Positions 43,103-51,185 of a stretch of DNA of 64,000 nt are shown here, one piece after another (positions within the stretch are counted from its first letter, which is position 1; each line of letters begins with the position of its first letter). This DNA is from a virus. The position numbers and the translations under genes were made by a program. Location: IMG/VR virus record IMGVR_UViG_3300045256_000050, positions 62,001-126,000 of that record; one strand, given 5' to 3'. A model generated the notes under the pieces. That model had not been told where the DNA came from. It worked only from the letters and a program-made list of their open reading frames with translations, and ran no database searches.

Positions 43103-43945
43103 ATGCTTATCGAACACATTTCCATTAGCCGGTCGAAAAGCTGGAAACAGTGCGACTGGTACTATAAACTCAAGTACCACGAGAAAATCCCCAACCCTGG
43201 GCCGGAGCAGTGGTACTTCACCTATGGTAAGATCGTCCACAAGTGCGCCGAACTTTACGTCCAGTCGAAGGGCGAGCGGGCGATGGGCGAGATCATGACC
43301 GACGTGACCCGAGGGAAGGTCGAGCTAGAGCCGGGCAAGAAAGCCCCTCCCCGCCACCCCGATTATACCACAAGACTGCCCACCCAATTGCGGAACATCC
43401 AGAAGATTTCGCACCAAATGGGGTTCGACGGGCACTGCGAGTACAAGTTCACCTACGACCTGGACCCGCCGCACAACCGGAACATCCTGGGGTTCATCGA
43501 CCGGATTATCATCCGGGACGACAAGGCGTGGATTCTCGACTACAAGACGACCAAGAAGGGGCCGTACCGGGAGACTCGGGAAACCATCGTGCGTGACCCG
43601 CAGCTTCGGATGTACGCCCGTGTCGTTAACAAAGACTTCGGGATCGCCCCGGAGAACATCAAGTGCGCCCTGTACTACGTTGACGGCGGCGACCTTGTGG
43701 GATCGACCTACAGCGAGGAGTCCATCCTGGCGATTGAGCAGGAGCTTCTGCAAGTCTACAAGGACATCCAGAACAAGCCGCCGGAGGCCGCTCGTGGGAA
43801 GATCGGCCCGCACTGTACCCGGTGCGAGTACAACAACATGTGTACGTTCTACCAGAACAGTGCATACGGCAAGGCGGGCGGCGTCTCGGCCTCGGAGGCG
43901 TGGGACGGCGACCTGAGCAAGCTCGGCAGAACCAACCTACTGTAA
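43103..43945 (+). CDS. PD-(D/E)XK nuclease of RecB/Cas4 type with Cys cluster
   Basis: Protein of 280 residues. SISRSKSWKQCDWYYKLKYH (about 7-26) is the start motif with first Cys; ILGFIDRIII (about 130-140) and KAWILDYKTTKKG (about 146-158) provide the Asp and the D-Y-K catalytic residues; a later Gln/Arg-Tyr motif has DPQLRMYARVV. The C-terminus CTRCEYNNMC (about 236-245) with the first Cys can hold an iron-sulphur cluster as in Cas4/AddB. Such phage enzymes act as 5'-3' exonucleases or in recombination. It is divergent from the primase gene, suggesting a replication-recombination pair. Confidence 0.88.
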   Translation: MLIEHISISRSKSWKQCDWYYKLKYHEKIPNPGPEQWYFTYGKIVHKCAELYVQSKGERAMGEIMTDVTRGKVELEPGKKAPPRHPDYTTRLPTQLRNIQKISHQMGFDGHCEYKFTYDLDPPHNRNILGFIDRIIIRDDKAWILDYKTTKKGPYRETRETIVRDPQLRMYARVVNKDFGIAPENIKCALYYVDGGDLVGSTYSEESILAIEQELLQVYKDIQNKPPEAARGKIGPHCTRCEYNNMCTFYQNSAYGKAGGVSASEAWDGDLSKLGRTNLL

Positions 43946-43954
43946 AGGAATATC

Positions 43955-44203
43955 ATGAACGAAACGATTGTGTGCCCGACGTACATCCTGACCGACACGA
44001 CGCAGATTGCTTGTCACGGGATGAGCTTCCCGTCGGTCGAAGATGCGATTGCTTACGCCAAGCAGTTGCAGGAGTTGGGGCTGTGTCAAACGTTTACCGT
44101 CGGAGGTTACTCCGACGGCAAGTACGTTAACGTCTTTACTTCTTCCCCGGAGTCGGGATATAGTCCGGCGGATACTGTCCTTGCGGGTTGTTTCGGTCTT
44201 TGA
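43955..44203 (+). CDS. Small unknown protein (82 aa)
   Basis: Begins MNETIVCPTYILTDTTQIAC after AAGGAATATC. Contains two or three Cys in a small alpha/beta pattern (SVEDAIAYAKQLQELGLCQT helix). Its C-terminal 68 bp overlap the opposite-strand protease gene, which is unusual but compatible with compact packing. Function unknown. Confidence 0.6.
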   Translation: MNETIVCPTYILTDTTQIACHGMSFPSVEDAIAYAKQLQELGLCQTFTVGGYSDGKYVNVFTSSPESGYSPADTVLAGCFGL

Positions 44204-45077
44204 TCGGAATACGGCGAACCGGATTCTGACCAACCTCGTTCAACCAGTCGTACCCGTTGATCTTATTCTGATTACGGACGGTTCCTAGTGGGGTGAACAG
44301 GCCGATGCCGTTGCCGGTCTTATCGGACGTACCCCAACAGATACCGACGTAATACCCGTCGTCACTCATCAGCCCGCCGCCGGACCGCCCCGGCCGTGGG
44401 CTGTTGTTCTTCGTAATCAAATCCTGGTACTGGCCCCGAGCGGCCTGCATACCGACGACCTGTACTTCGTAGTGGGCAACTTCCCGCCCGCCGTCACATC
44501 CGACCGAGTGCAACTGCGTCCCTGCGTTGAGGGTGTAGTTCTCAGGGGCAATCGGGAAGTAGTCCGGTGCGTAGTCCGGGTTGAACTTCACGAGGCTGCT
44601 GTCCCGACCACGGTCGTTGCAGTAGTACAGCACGGTGCCCTTGTAGGTCTTCGTTTGCGGAAGCTTGTTCATGTTCTGATACCAGATGATGATCTCGCAT
44701 TCCACGTTCTTCTTCTTAGCCTCCTCGCCAGACATGTTCCCGTTCCACAAGTGGCCGCAGGACTGGACGTAGGCGGTGTTATCCTTCGTGTCGTAGTAGA
44801 CGATGGTGCCTGAACCGGACGCCCCACGGACGCCGATCTTCACCGACGGTGCGAGCCACTTGCGCACGGCCTCGTCCCGCTGTTCGATGGGAGCCATGTT
44901 GCTCCCATAGATCGCAAGCGGGTGGTCCGGCACAACAGGCATGCCCTCGATCAATTGAAAGTTCCCGTAGTCACGCTGAACCACGGGCGGCTTTACTTGT
45001 TTATCTGAGACGACCACGATGGTCATGCACAGTAAACTCAGGGCGATGGACGTAATGGCAATAGCTATTTTCTTCAT
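44136..45077 (-). CDS. Secreted trypsin-like serine protease
   Basis: Protein of 313 residues with an N-terminal signal or anchor (KKIAIAITSIALSLLCMTIV, residues 2-21; Cys-17 could be a lipobox but is not typical). Catalytic triad candidates: His-109 in VQSCGHLW, Asp-159 in GRDSSLVKF, Ser-232 in PGRSGGGLM. GSGTIVYYD (88-96) is the beta-barrel start seen in trypsin-fold proteases, and YYVGICWG the specificity-pocket strand. Minus-strand gene with GGAGGGCGC before ATG. In a phage this might act on host periplasmic or envelope proteins, or on the virion's path; not a usual phage gene. Confidence 0.85.
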   Translation of the reverse strand: MKKIAIAITSIALSLLCMTIVVVSDKQVKPPVVQRDYGNFQLIEGMPVVPDHPLAIYGSNMAPIEQRDEAVRKWLAPSVKIGVRGASGSGTIVYYDTKDNTAYVQSCGHLWNGNMSGEEAKKKNVECEIIIWYQNMNKLPQTKTYKGTVLYYCNDRGRDSSLVKFNPDYAPDYFPIAPENYTLNAGTQLHSVGCDGGREVAHYEVQVVGMQAARGQYQDLITKNNSPRPGRSGGGLMSDDGYYVGICWGTSDKTGNGIGLFTPLGTVRNQNKINGYDWLNEVGQNPVRRIPIKDRNNPQGQYPPDYIPTPGKK

Positions 45078-45103
45078 AGCGCCCTCCTTCTCACCGGATA
45101 GCT

Positions 45104-45643
45104 ATGACTAATAACACCCAACCTCTCACCCTCGCCGTTCATCACCTGATTCACCTGACTCGGGAGCAGCGGTACGCACTTCACGCAGGAGAACAAGTGA
45201 AAACGGTGGGCGTGAGCGTCCCGGTGTGGTTCATCGGCGAGAACTCGACCGAACCGGCCAAAGAAGTGTTCTGTAACTACTACCTGTCGAACCCGAAGGG
45301 CGACTTCCCGATTGGGATAAGAAAAGACGGCTATTCGATCCCGCTGCCGCACAAGCCCGCCCCGCCGCTACCGGAAGTAACGGACGAGGAGTGGTTCAGG
45401 ATGAACAAGGAGGAGCGGGCGGCTTACGATGAGCAGGTGAAACCGGGGTTCACGTCGGAGAACTTGCTGGACATCCCGGACGGCGGCAGCAAGTTCCTGT
45501 ACTACCGTGAACACAACAGGATCAAGCACGAAGGGCGGTGGCTGACCATCATCCACTTCGTACAGATATCGGACATGGCGGACCTGACGGAATCTCTTAC
45601 TCTACAGGACAGTCCCGAAGCTGAATCGCCAGCCGAAGAGTGA
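45104..45643 (+). CDS. Unknown protein (179 aa)
   Basis: Begins MTNNTQPLTLAVHHLIHLTR with no visible ribosome-binding site, 26 bp from the divergent protease start. It has an alpha-helical start, then Pro-rich (IPLPHKPAPPLPEVTDEEWF) and acidic parts. Its last 47 bp overlap the opposite-strand gene at 45597. Function unknown. Confidence 0.6.
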   Translation: MTNNTQPLTLAVHHLIHLTREQRYALHAGEQVKTVGVSVPVWFIGENSTEPAKEVFCNYYLSNPKGDFPIGIRKDGYSIPLPHKPAPPLPEVTDEEWFRMNKEERAAYDEQVKPGFTSENLLDIPDGGSKFLYYREHNRIKHEGRWLTIIHFVQISDMADLTESLTLQDSPEAESPAEE

Positions 45644-46121
45644 CCGTCTCGCCGTCGTTAACGGTGATCGGCGTCTGGATCGTGGCCGTGGCGATGAGGA
45701 AGCCCGTGTTGTCCGTGCGGTCCGTCAGGAAGAGGTTCTGCACCGGCCCCCAGCTACCGCCTGCCGCCTGGAACGCCACGATGGGCGACACGGCCCGGAA
45801 GTGACTGCTGTCTTCCACTACCGTGAAGTCACCGGCCGAGCTAATCGGCTGCCTCGTATAGCCGTTCGCCGTCGGCTCTGCGATCAGGCTGTCCATCGTG
45901 TCCGAGGCCACCGGGGTCTGGCGGTTGTCCAGACCCATGTAGAAATTCTCGGGGATGATATTACTGACCCGCCCGCCGTTGAATGCGGCCCGTAGGACGA
46001 ACTCTTCGCCGTCGTTGTGGAGCAGGTTGAGGATGTTCTTCTGCTCCCAGATTACTTTACCGTCTCGAATGTGTTGGATTTCCAACACCTTCATGATGCC
46101 ACGCCAGTTTGGATTACTCAT
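45597..46121 (-). CDS. Unknown protein, tail-accessory-like layout
   Basis: Protein of 174 residues (or 165 from an internal ATG at 46094). The pattern RDGKVIWEQKNILNLLHNDG, then EFVLRAAFNGG and ENFYMGLDNRQTP, and a beta-rich C-terminus resembles small phage tail accessory proteins and, loosely, the protein at 18826. It may be a duplicate virion decoration gene on the minus strand. Confidence 0.6.
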   Translation of the reverse strand: MSNPNWRGIMKVLEIQHIRDGKVIWEQKNILNLLHNDGEEFVLRAAFNGGRVSNIIPENFYMGLDNRQTPVASDTMDSLIAEPTANGYTRQPISSAGDFTVVEDSSHFRAVSPIVAFQAAGGSWGPVQNLFLTDRTDNTGFLIATATIQTPITVNDGETVTLRLAIQLRDCPVE

Positions 46122-46129
46122 GACAATAT

Positions 46130-46366
46130 ATGAGTATGCTGAGTTTCAAATCGTGGTTCTTGAAAGAAGTGGGGGACGGCGGATACGCCGAGCCGATGAA
46201 GGAACTGCCGAACCTGTTCTTTAAGGCGAATCCGGGTGAAATCAGGCCGAAAGAGTACCCGCCGAAGGGTCCGCAGACGGCGACTTCGAAGTATGTTCTG
46301 AAACAAGACCCGAACAAGAAGGCGATGCGTCCCGAGCCGAATATCGGTCTAAGTAGACAGGGCTAA
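46130..46366 (+). CDS. Small basic unknown protein (78 aa)
   Basis: Begins MSMLSFKSWFLKEVGDGGYA; a start two codons later (MLSFKSWF) is equally possible. Lys/Pro-rich with PKEYPPKGPQTA. Overlaps 125 bp of the opposite-strand gene's C-terminal end. Only 8 bp separate it from the divergent gene at 46121. Function unknown. Confidence 0.5.
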   Translation: MSMLSFKSWFLKEVGDGGYAEPMKELPNLFFKANPGEIRPKEYPPKGPQTATSKYVLKQDPNKKAMRPEPNIGLSRQG

Positions 46367-46973
46367 ACGCCAACTCTCCCGCCACGCCCCGCTCGGTCAG
46401 CTTCATCATGCTCTCGGGCATGATGATCCGCTTCCAGAGCAGCCAGTGCGTCCACAGGTACTTGTCCTTCCGTGCGAAGTCCTTCGCATTCATCCGCACG
46501 AGTTCTTCTTCCAGTTCGTCCCAGGCGGCTCCCTTGCTCTCAGTGAAGGGGAGCATGTAGATTTCGTAGAACGCACGCCACAGCCAGCTTTCCTTGACGC
46601 TGCGGTGGTAGCCGCTGTTGAGCAGGTTCAGGGCGTAGTAGTGGTAGACTTCGGACTCGATGGGTCGTCGTGGTGAGTTGAGGGAGGCTTCGACGGGTTC
46701 CTCGACATACGAGATCGGGTGCATGCCATCGATCACGATGCGAGGGTCACTGAACATCGCACTGGACTTGATGACAAACTCATCGCAGGGCGGTAGGGCG
46801 GCTTTGGTGTCGGTTCGGTCGATCAGATAGCGGCGAACCAGAAGCTTCGTATTACCCTTCCGGTCGAACGTGAGAGCAACCCGCTCAGCCCCTTCGAGGA
46901 ACAGGCTGAGCGGGTATTCCACCATATCTTCGACGATGCGGTGACGGATCAGGTACTCCATGCCAAGCGTCAT
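46242..46973 (-). CDS. Unknown protein (243 aa)
   Basis: Helical protein with a Trp/Arg-rich region (SVKESWLWRAFYEIYMLPFT and KYLWTHWLLWKRII). The first 200 residues look coding; the last about 40 (Ser/Asp-rich) lie over the opposite-strand 46130 gene and look less so, suggesting an older stop may have been lost. It starts 3 bp after the Asp-rich gene's stop. Function unknown. Confidence 0.6.
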   Translation of the reverse strand: MTLGMEYLIRHRIVEDMVEYPLSLFLEGAERVALTFDRKGNTKLLVRRYLIDRTDTKAALPPCDEFVIKSSAMFSDPRIVIDGMHPISYVEEPVEASLNSPRRPIESEVYHYYALNLLNSGYHRSVKESWLWRAFYEIYMLPFTESKGAAWDELEEELVRMNAKDFARKDKYLWTHWLLWKRIIMPESMMKLTERGVAGELAFSPVYLDRYSARDASPSCSGLVSEHTSKSPSADPSAGTLSA

Positions 46974-46976
46974 GGA

Positions 46977-47321
46977 TTACTCATCCTCTTCGTCGTCGTC
47001 CAGGTCCGAGTCGAAGTCGTCGTCATCGTCGTCATCGAGATCGGAGTCCCAATCGTCGTCGTCGTCATCATCGAAGTCATCGTCATCGTCGAAGTCGTCG
47101 TCGTCTAGGTCCGAGTCCCAATCGTCGTCATCGTCGAGATCGGAATCCCAATCGTCGTCGTCGTCCAGGTCGCTGTCGAAGTCGTCGTCATCATCGTCGT
47201 CGAGATCGGAGTCGTAGAACTCGTCATCGTCGTCGTCATCATCCACGGAGGCCGTCATGAACGACCCCTCGTGGCGGGCCAGGATTTCGTCTTCCAGGGC
47301 TTCGTTGAACAGATCGGACAT
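46977..47321 (-). CDS. Asp-rich repeat protein (acidic, possible DNA mimic or Ca-binding)
   Basis: Protein of 114 residues on the minus strand. ATG 47321 has a perfect GGAGG seven bases upstream. After a short start (MSDLFNEALEDEILARHEGS) almost the whole chain consists of repeats of the type DSDLDDDDD / DWDSDLDDDDD, giving a hugely negative charge. Such chains occur in acidic DNA-mimic inhibitors and in Ca-binding matrix proteins; neither is proven. The opposite strand shows a Ser-rich open frame (46960-47217), which is a shadow of the repeat. Confidence 0.7.
   Translation of the reverse strand: MSDLFNEALEDEILARHEGSFMTASVDDDDDDDEFYDSDLDDDDDDDFDSDLDDDDDWDSDLDDDDDWDSDLDDDDFDDDDDFDDDDDDDWDSDLDDDDDDDFDSDLDDDEEDE
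46980..47245 (-). repeat. Asp-codon (GAC/GAT) repeat tract
   Basis: Trinucleotide-type tandem tract encoding the DSDLDD repeats of the acidic protein; blocks of about 30 bp recur with small changes. Prone to length change by slippage. Confidence 0.85.
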
Positions 47322-47363
47322 CACCGAACCTCCGTGCTTGGTTGGACCGAACTTAAGGTAGTG

Positions 47364-48911
47364 TTACTTAACCACCTTGTACCGTGTAAAGCAACCCCGT
47401 TTCACTTCGGGTTTCTTAGGTTCTACCACGTTCGTGTTTTGTTGGCAACCACATCCTGCGTTATTTTGCGGTTTGTATCTTCTCATGTACTCGGGAGAAG
47501 ATTTAGCCGGTTGGCGGCAGCCGCATCCGCAGGCAAAGTGCGATCTCGTGATCTTGTTGTCACAAACCTCGAACGGGGTGAACTCCGATTGAGATACTTT
47601 ACCTCGGGTGTGGAGGTAATGCAACGCCGCACCTAGCTCCTCGCCGTCTTCTTCAGGAACGTGGCAGTGGAACTGGTGGAGCGGGTTGTGGCCGCTCTGT
47701 GCGGAAACGCAGAGATCGCAGGCCCGAACCAACTTTGGGGCCGAAGGTTGTTCCGAAACTGCCTGGGCCTGGACGCCCGAAATGATCTGGCGGTCTTGGA
47801 AAACCTCCCACATCATGTCGTGGTACGGCCGGAGCGGGCTGGTGTAGTCGGCCCACAGGAGGGTGTTGGCGAACGAGGCGTACAGTTTGTTGCTCAAAGG
47901 CATGTAGCGGATCGCCCGAAGAACATACCGCATCATCGTGTCACGGGCCACCTTGATCGCCCCTGCCTGCCCGTGGGCGTTGATGTTTGTCTCATAAATT
48001 CGGACGAAACAGTCGTACAGTGCCCCGCTCATGACACGGGAGAAGCTGTGGGGTTCGCCCGTCAGTACAGTGTCCGGGCCGTCCGTACCCAGCAGGGCTG
48101 GCGGGGTGTACTTGTAGCCGTTGTACGCACACCGTAGGTAGTTCTGGCTCAACCGACCCTTCCCCTGCTTCTGGTGCCAGATGACAAGGCCGAACTCTTC
48201 TGCGAGGTTGCTGCACAAGTTGCCCGTGCGGAGGTTGCCCCCGGTTTGATTCAGTAAATAGGCGATGGCCTCGTCGCACATGATTGCGTTCATGGCGGAC
48301 CAGAAGTCCCCGAACGCTTCGTGGAATGCCCATACCTCCAGTGAAACCATGTTCCACAACTCCGGGCGGTAGGAGTCGAGGATGGCGTGGCCGAGTTCGT
48401 GGGATACCACGTCGGCCGAGTCGGCACAGAAGAAGGTCTTATTCGTCACCGGGTCTACGTCGTAGAAGAACGCAAGGTTCCGCCGGTCGTAGAAGGCGTT
48501 CATCATCTGTCCGGCCCGTGGGATCACGTTCAGTTGAGAAACAGCGGCCCACCGGGTTATCGGGGCGTCCGACGAGTAAAGGTTGACGTTGTTGATGCCG
48601 TTGGCGACGGTGACGTACACGCCACCGGCCTGTGCCCCGACGGTGCCGAGGGCGAAGCCGGGGCCGGTGTAACCGATCACCTTGAAGGCGGGCTTTGCCG
48701 GGACGACTGGCGGCACGACTTCCTTAACCAGCGTCGGGTTCACCGGATCGCTGAGGTAGTATTTGATCGTTTTCGGAGCGGCCGGTGTGCCGACCTTTCG
48801 GGTCACGGTCGAAGGCGTGACCACTTTCTTACGGATGACGGGCGTCCGTTTTACAACGAAACGCATGGCCTGATTCTCATCTAGGCGGCGAAGTTTGTGT
48901 AACCAATCCAT
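47364..48911 (-). CDS. Zinc metalloprotease, HExxH gluzincin-like
   Basis: Protein of 515 residues. HELGH at 171-175 (SADVVSHELGHAILDSYRPE) is the zinc and catalytic motif; HEAFGDFWSAM (197-207) supplies the third ligand Glu about 23 residues later, as in thermolysin-type gluzincins. N-terminal 75 residues are Lys/Pro/Val-rich and may be a pro- or linker region. The C-terminal 140 residues are Cys-rich (CDLCVSAQSGHNPLHQFHCH; CGCGCRQPAK), suggesting metal-binding or disulphide-linked modules. No clear signal peptide. It is one of three proteases within 9 kb. Possibly released at lysis or carried in the virion. Confidence 0.8.
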   Translation of the reverse strand: MDWLHKLRRLDENQAMRFVVKRTPVIRKKVVTPSTVTRKVGTPAAPKTIKYYLSDPVNPTLVKEVVPPVVPAKPAFKVIGYTGPGFALGTVGAQAGGVYVTVANGINNVNLYSSDAPITRWAAVSQLNVIPRAGQMMNAFYDRRNLAFFYDVDPVTNKTFFCADSADVVSHELGHAILDSYRPELWNMVSLEVWAFHEAFGDFWSAMNAIMCDEAIAYLLNQTGGNLRTGNLCSNLAEEFGLVIWHQKQGKGRLSQNYLRCAYNGYKYTPPALLGTDGPDTVLTGEPHSFSRVMSGALYDCFVRIYETNINAHGQAGAIKVARDTMMRYVLRAIRYMPLSNKLYASFANTLLWADYTSPLRPYHDMMWEVFQDRQIISGVQAQAVSEQPSAPKLVRACDLCVSAQSGHNPLHQFHCHVPEEDGEELGAALHYLHTRGKVSQSEFTPFEVCDNKITRSHFACGCGCRQPAKSSPEYMRRYKPQNNAGCGCQQNTNVVEPKKPEVKRGCFTRYKVVK

Positions 48912-48940
48912 AGAAATCTCCTCCTACCCTAGATATTATT

Positions 48941-49465
48941 ATGAACCCCAAAGAGATAATGATTGCCGAGAAGCGTCAGATCGAGGCCACCCGGAAGAAC
49001 CTGATGGGTGCCAGCGGTAAGCTCGGCATGATCGCCAAGACGCTCGGGACGCCGATCCAGCGGCAGGGCAGTCCGTTGTTTGATATGTCGTACCTGGACG
49101 ACCCGTTCGCCCTGCACGACCCGGACGAGATTCCGATGTTCAACGGCACCCAGGACTACGTTGTTACGGAAGGCTTCCTGTTCGACGGGACGACCAGCGG
49201 CATCCACATGGAGATCAAGCTGATGGCGGCTGAGAACAAGCTGCGGGTGACGTGGAAGGGCCACACCGTCTTCGAGGAGAAAGCGGGCGACCTGCTCGGG
49301 TATGTACCGAGTGAAGAGTGGGAGGGCTGGGTGGACAAGCTCTACAAGCGGGCCAAAGAGAAAGGCCAGCGTGAGATGGAGCGACTGAAGCCCGAGATCG
49401 AGGAGCAGACCAAGAACCAGTTAGGTCGGTTCATGGATCGGCTTCGTCAACGCTGGGGCATATAA
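48941..49465 (+). CDS. Unknown protein (174 aa)
   Basis: Begins MNPKEIMIAEKRQIEATRKN, helical, then a beta-rich region (DYVVTEGFLFDGTTSGIHME) and a charged helical C-terminus. + strand, divergent from the metalloprotease gene. A stable hairpin at 49543-49568 follows 77 bp after its stop and may terminate it. Function unknown. Confidence 0.65.
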   Translation: MNPKEIMIAEKRQIEATRKNLMGASGKLGMIAKTLGTPIQRQGSPLFDMSYLDDPFALHDPDEIPMFNGTQDYVVTEGFLFDGTTSGIHMEIKLMAAENKLRVTWKGHTVFEEKAGDLLGYVPSEEWEGWVDKLYKRAKEKGQREMERLKPEIEEQTKNQLGRFMDRLRQRWGI

Positions 49466-49615
49466 GTGGTCGAACATCCCGGCGATGTCCTCGTCGGGGA
49501 CGACCGGGATTTCCGGGACCGATTGAAGCTCCAGATAAACGAACGGCCCGCTCTGTTGAGCGGGCCGTACTTCTGTTATACCTGGAGGAAAGTTAACGAG
49601 TTCGTATTTCCACAT
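49421..49615 (-). CDS. Doubtful small protein (64 aa)
   Basis: Minus strand, MWKYELVNFPPGITEVRPAQ. It overlaps the hairpin at 49543-49568 and the end of the 48941 gene. Its composition is protein-like (VPEIPVVPDEDIAGMFDH), but the ribosome-binding site is weak. It directly follows the 49618 gene, so it could be the last gene of that operon. Confidence 0.4.
   Translation of the reverse strand: MWKYELVNFPPGITEVRPAQQSGPFVYLELQSVPEIPVVPDEDIAGMFDHLYAPALTKPIHEPT
49543..49568 (+). terminator. GC-rich hairpin, possible terminator
   Basis: Perfect 11-bp stem (ACGGCCCGCTC / GAGCGGGCCGT) with a TGTT loop, followed by ACTTCTGTT, a weak T-rich stretch. Sits after the 48941 gene and could work in that direction; it also lies inside the doubtful minus ORF. 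Confidence 0.55.
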
Positions 49616-49617
49616 GG

Positions 49618-50175
49618 TTACTGGCCGAACAACAAGTAGCCGAAGAAGCCGACTTGTGCGATCAGTGCGATAACCATGACGCCGATCCAGAGGGCGTCAT
49701 TCTTTTTCTTGGCAGCAACGTTTTCTTCCACAACGCTCTGCGCCCGGAACAGCGGCTTCGGAGCCGGGGCGGGCTGCTGAACGGCGACCTGCTGGGGCTT
49801 TGCAGCCGCAACACCGGCGACGACAGCCTGGGTTACTACATCGATCAAGTCCTTCTTCGTAGCATAATTGAGTGCCCCGATCTCAGACTTGTCGGTCTTT
49901 GCGATGTGTTCACGAAGTTCCATCTTCACGTTCGGCTCGGTCGAGAGAACCTTCACTTCGACGACTTCGCCGTCCTTGATGGTTTCGACCTTCTGCTCGT
50001 GAACGACTTCCTTTTTCTTTTCCGTGATACGCTTTTCGAGCTTCAGCGGCAGCTTTTCTTGTACGAAGACTTCTACAACCTTCTCACCGGCTGGGTTGAG
50101 AGTGATGTGACGCTCGGCCATCCGGCCGTCTTCCAGCGTGAACTTCTCGACGGTTTTGGTTACTTTGTTGTCCAT
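49618..50175 (-). CDS. Tail-anchored membrane protein with Lys/Glu-rich body
   Basis: Protein of 185 residues. Charged body with many Val/Glu/Lys (EKRITEKKKEVVHEQKVETI), a Pro/Ala linker (about 128-145), and a C-terminal hydrophobic helix WIGVMVIALIAQVGFFGYLL (164-183) that would anchor it in the membrane. GGAGGGGG before ATG. Preceded by the hairpin at 50233-50266. Function unknown. Confidence 0.75.
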   Translation of the reverse strand: MDNKVTKTVEKFTLEDGRMAERHITLNPAGEKVVEVFVQEKLPLKLEKRITEKKKEVVHEQKVETIKDGEVVEVKVLSTEPNVKMELREHIAKTDKSEIGALNYATKKDLIDVVTQAVVAGVAAAKPQQVAVQQPAPAPKPLFRAQSVVEENVAAKKKNDALWIGVMVIALIAQVGFFGYLLFGQ

Positions 50176-50232
50176 ATCCCCCTCCGAGGTTGACTATGCA
50201 CAATCTGAAAGAGTTGTGCGACAACGATATTT

Positions 50233-50266
50233 ATGCCGCATCGGTAGGAATTCTACCGTGCGGCAT
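50233..50266 (-). terminator. Long imperfect hairpin, terminator or regulatory structure
   Basis: ATGCCGCA-CGGTAG paired with CTACCG-TGCGGCAT around a GAATT loop, one bulged base. Lies between the minus-strand 50295 gene end and the next minus gene. No strong T-run, so termination is uncertain. The 13-mer ACCGTGCGGCATA of its right arm recurs at 59436-59448. Confidence 0.45.
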
Positions 50267-50294
50267 AGTAGGAAAGGGAAGTTGCTTAATAACC

Positions 50295-50645
50295 TCACGC
50301 ACCGTTCTTGACCAGATCGAACATCTCGGCCCTGGTCAGGGTGCTTTCGCTGTCGTTGCGGTTGTAGTTCTGACGGTTCTTACGGAGGCGGCTGTAGTCG
50401 CCGAACTTGGCGATCCGGTCCTTGCGGTAGCTGCGGATCACGGCGTCCCCGTAACTGCGGATGGTCTTGCCTTCACGCAGTTCGTAGCCGGTCAACATGG
50501 TCGGGGTTTCGTCCACAATCAGCACCGTCCGGCGGATCGGGTGGCTGTGGCTGCCCTGGTAGTAAAATCGGGCCACCGGCATGCTCGATACCGGCTCGTA
50601 CTGCTTCGTCGTCTCAGTCCTGCGTTGCGTCCTTGCGTTAGACAT
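50295..50645 (-). CDS. Unknown protein (116 aa), WYL-like pattern possible
   Basis: Basic protein. VARFYYQGSHSHPIRRTVLI, ETPTMLTGYELREGKTIRSY and VIRSYRKDRIAKFG resemble the WYL-type beta-sheet repeats ('hRRtV.v...y..GyE...g.+sF...rI'). WYL-like domains sense ligands in regulators. Starts 3 bp after the CYTH gene. The family is only suggested. Confidence 0.6.
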   Translation of the reverse strand: MSNARTQRRTETTKQYEPVSSMPVARFYYQGSHSHPIRRTVLIVDETPTMLTGYELREGKTIRSYGDAVIRSYRKDRIAKFGDYSRLRKNRQNYNRNDSESTLTRAEMFDLVKNGA

Positions 50646-50648
50646 TGG

Positions 50649-51185
50649 TCACTCCTTTTGTTTGCCAAGCGTCTCGTAGAGATTCTTGGCATATTCCAAG
50701 TCTCCCAATCTTTTATTCGCAAAACGGTCATCTGTCAAGGGGACTTCGTACACCAAGTAGTCCTTAATGAATCTTGGCGTGGCCGGTCGGCCGTGCCCCT
50801 CCTCGACTTCCACTTCCGCCATTGCGAAGTACAGGCATTGTAGCGGGTCGTAGAAGAAATCCAACTCCCACTTGTGCCCTACACTGTCTTCGAGTTCGTA
50901 GCGGTATTTCTTTAGCTTTCCGATGCAGGTTGCCCAGAGTTCCTGGCCGTCCCGCTCGTCCAGTTTTTGTTCTAATTCGATGACCCGATCCCCGACCTTC
51001 TGCTTGTAAGTGAAGAAATACTTCTTCTTCCCGCTGTCCTTCGTCACCACCCGGATTCTGGCCGAAACCCCCTTGTTGAACACCGTGTACCCCTGCTCTA
51101 TCTCCTCGACCTTCTTCGCCAGTCGCTTAGCGTTGTCCAGGGCATCCTTGCGGATCACATACTTGTACTCGTGTTCGGTCGGCAT
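50649..51185 (-). CDS. CYTH-domain protein (triphosphate-binding tunnel fold)
   Basis: Protein of 178 residues beginning MPTEHEYKYVIRK. The EHEYK at 4-8 is the family E-x-E-x-K signature, with a later basic pattern (ARIRVVTKD; KKKYFFTYKQK) and acidic strands (YRYELEDSV, LDFFYD, EVEVEEG) that form the tunnel around a triphosphate and metal ion. CYTH proteins include adenylate cyclases, thiamine and tripolyphosphate triphosphatases. In a phage it may cleave or bind a triphosphate, nucleotide or RNA 5' end. Overlaps the next upstream minus gene's stop by one base. Confidence 0.88.
   Translation of the reverse strand: MPTEHEYKYVIRKDALDNAKRLAKKVEEIEQGYTVFNKGVSARIRVVTKDSGKKKYFFTYKQKVGDRVIELEQKLDERDGQELWATCIGKLKKYRYELEDSVGHKWELDFFYDPLQCLYFAMAEVEVEEGHGRPATPRFIKDYLVYEVPLTDDRFANKRLGDLEYAKNLYETLGKQKE

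Noticed and set aside
46960-47217. Ser/Arg-rich open frame on the + strand
   Set aside because: It is the reverse shadow of the Asp-repeat gene, has no ribosome-binding site, and consists only of the repeat read in another frame.
46980-47245. Possible CRISPR-like repeat array
   Set aside because: The repeated units are contiguous codon repeats without spacers.
49573-49600. Third possible copy of the terminase/portal box on the minus strand
   Set aside because: Only the CTCCAGGTA core fits and it needs gaps; it lies inside a possible coding region.
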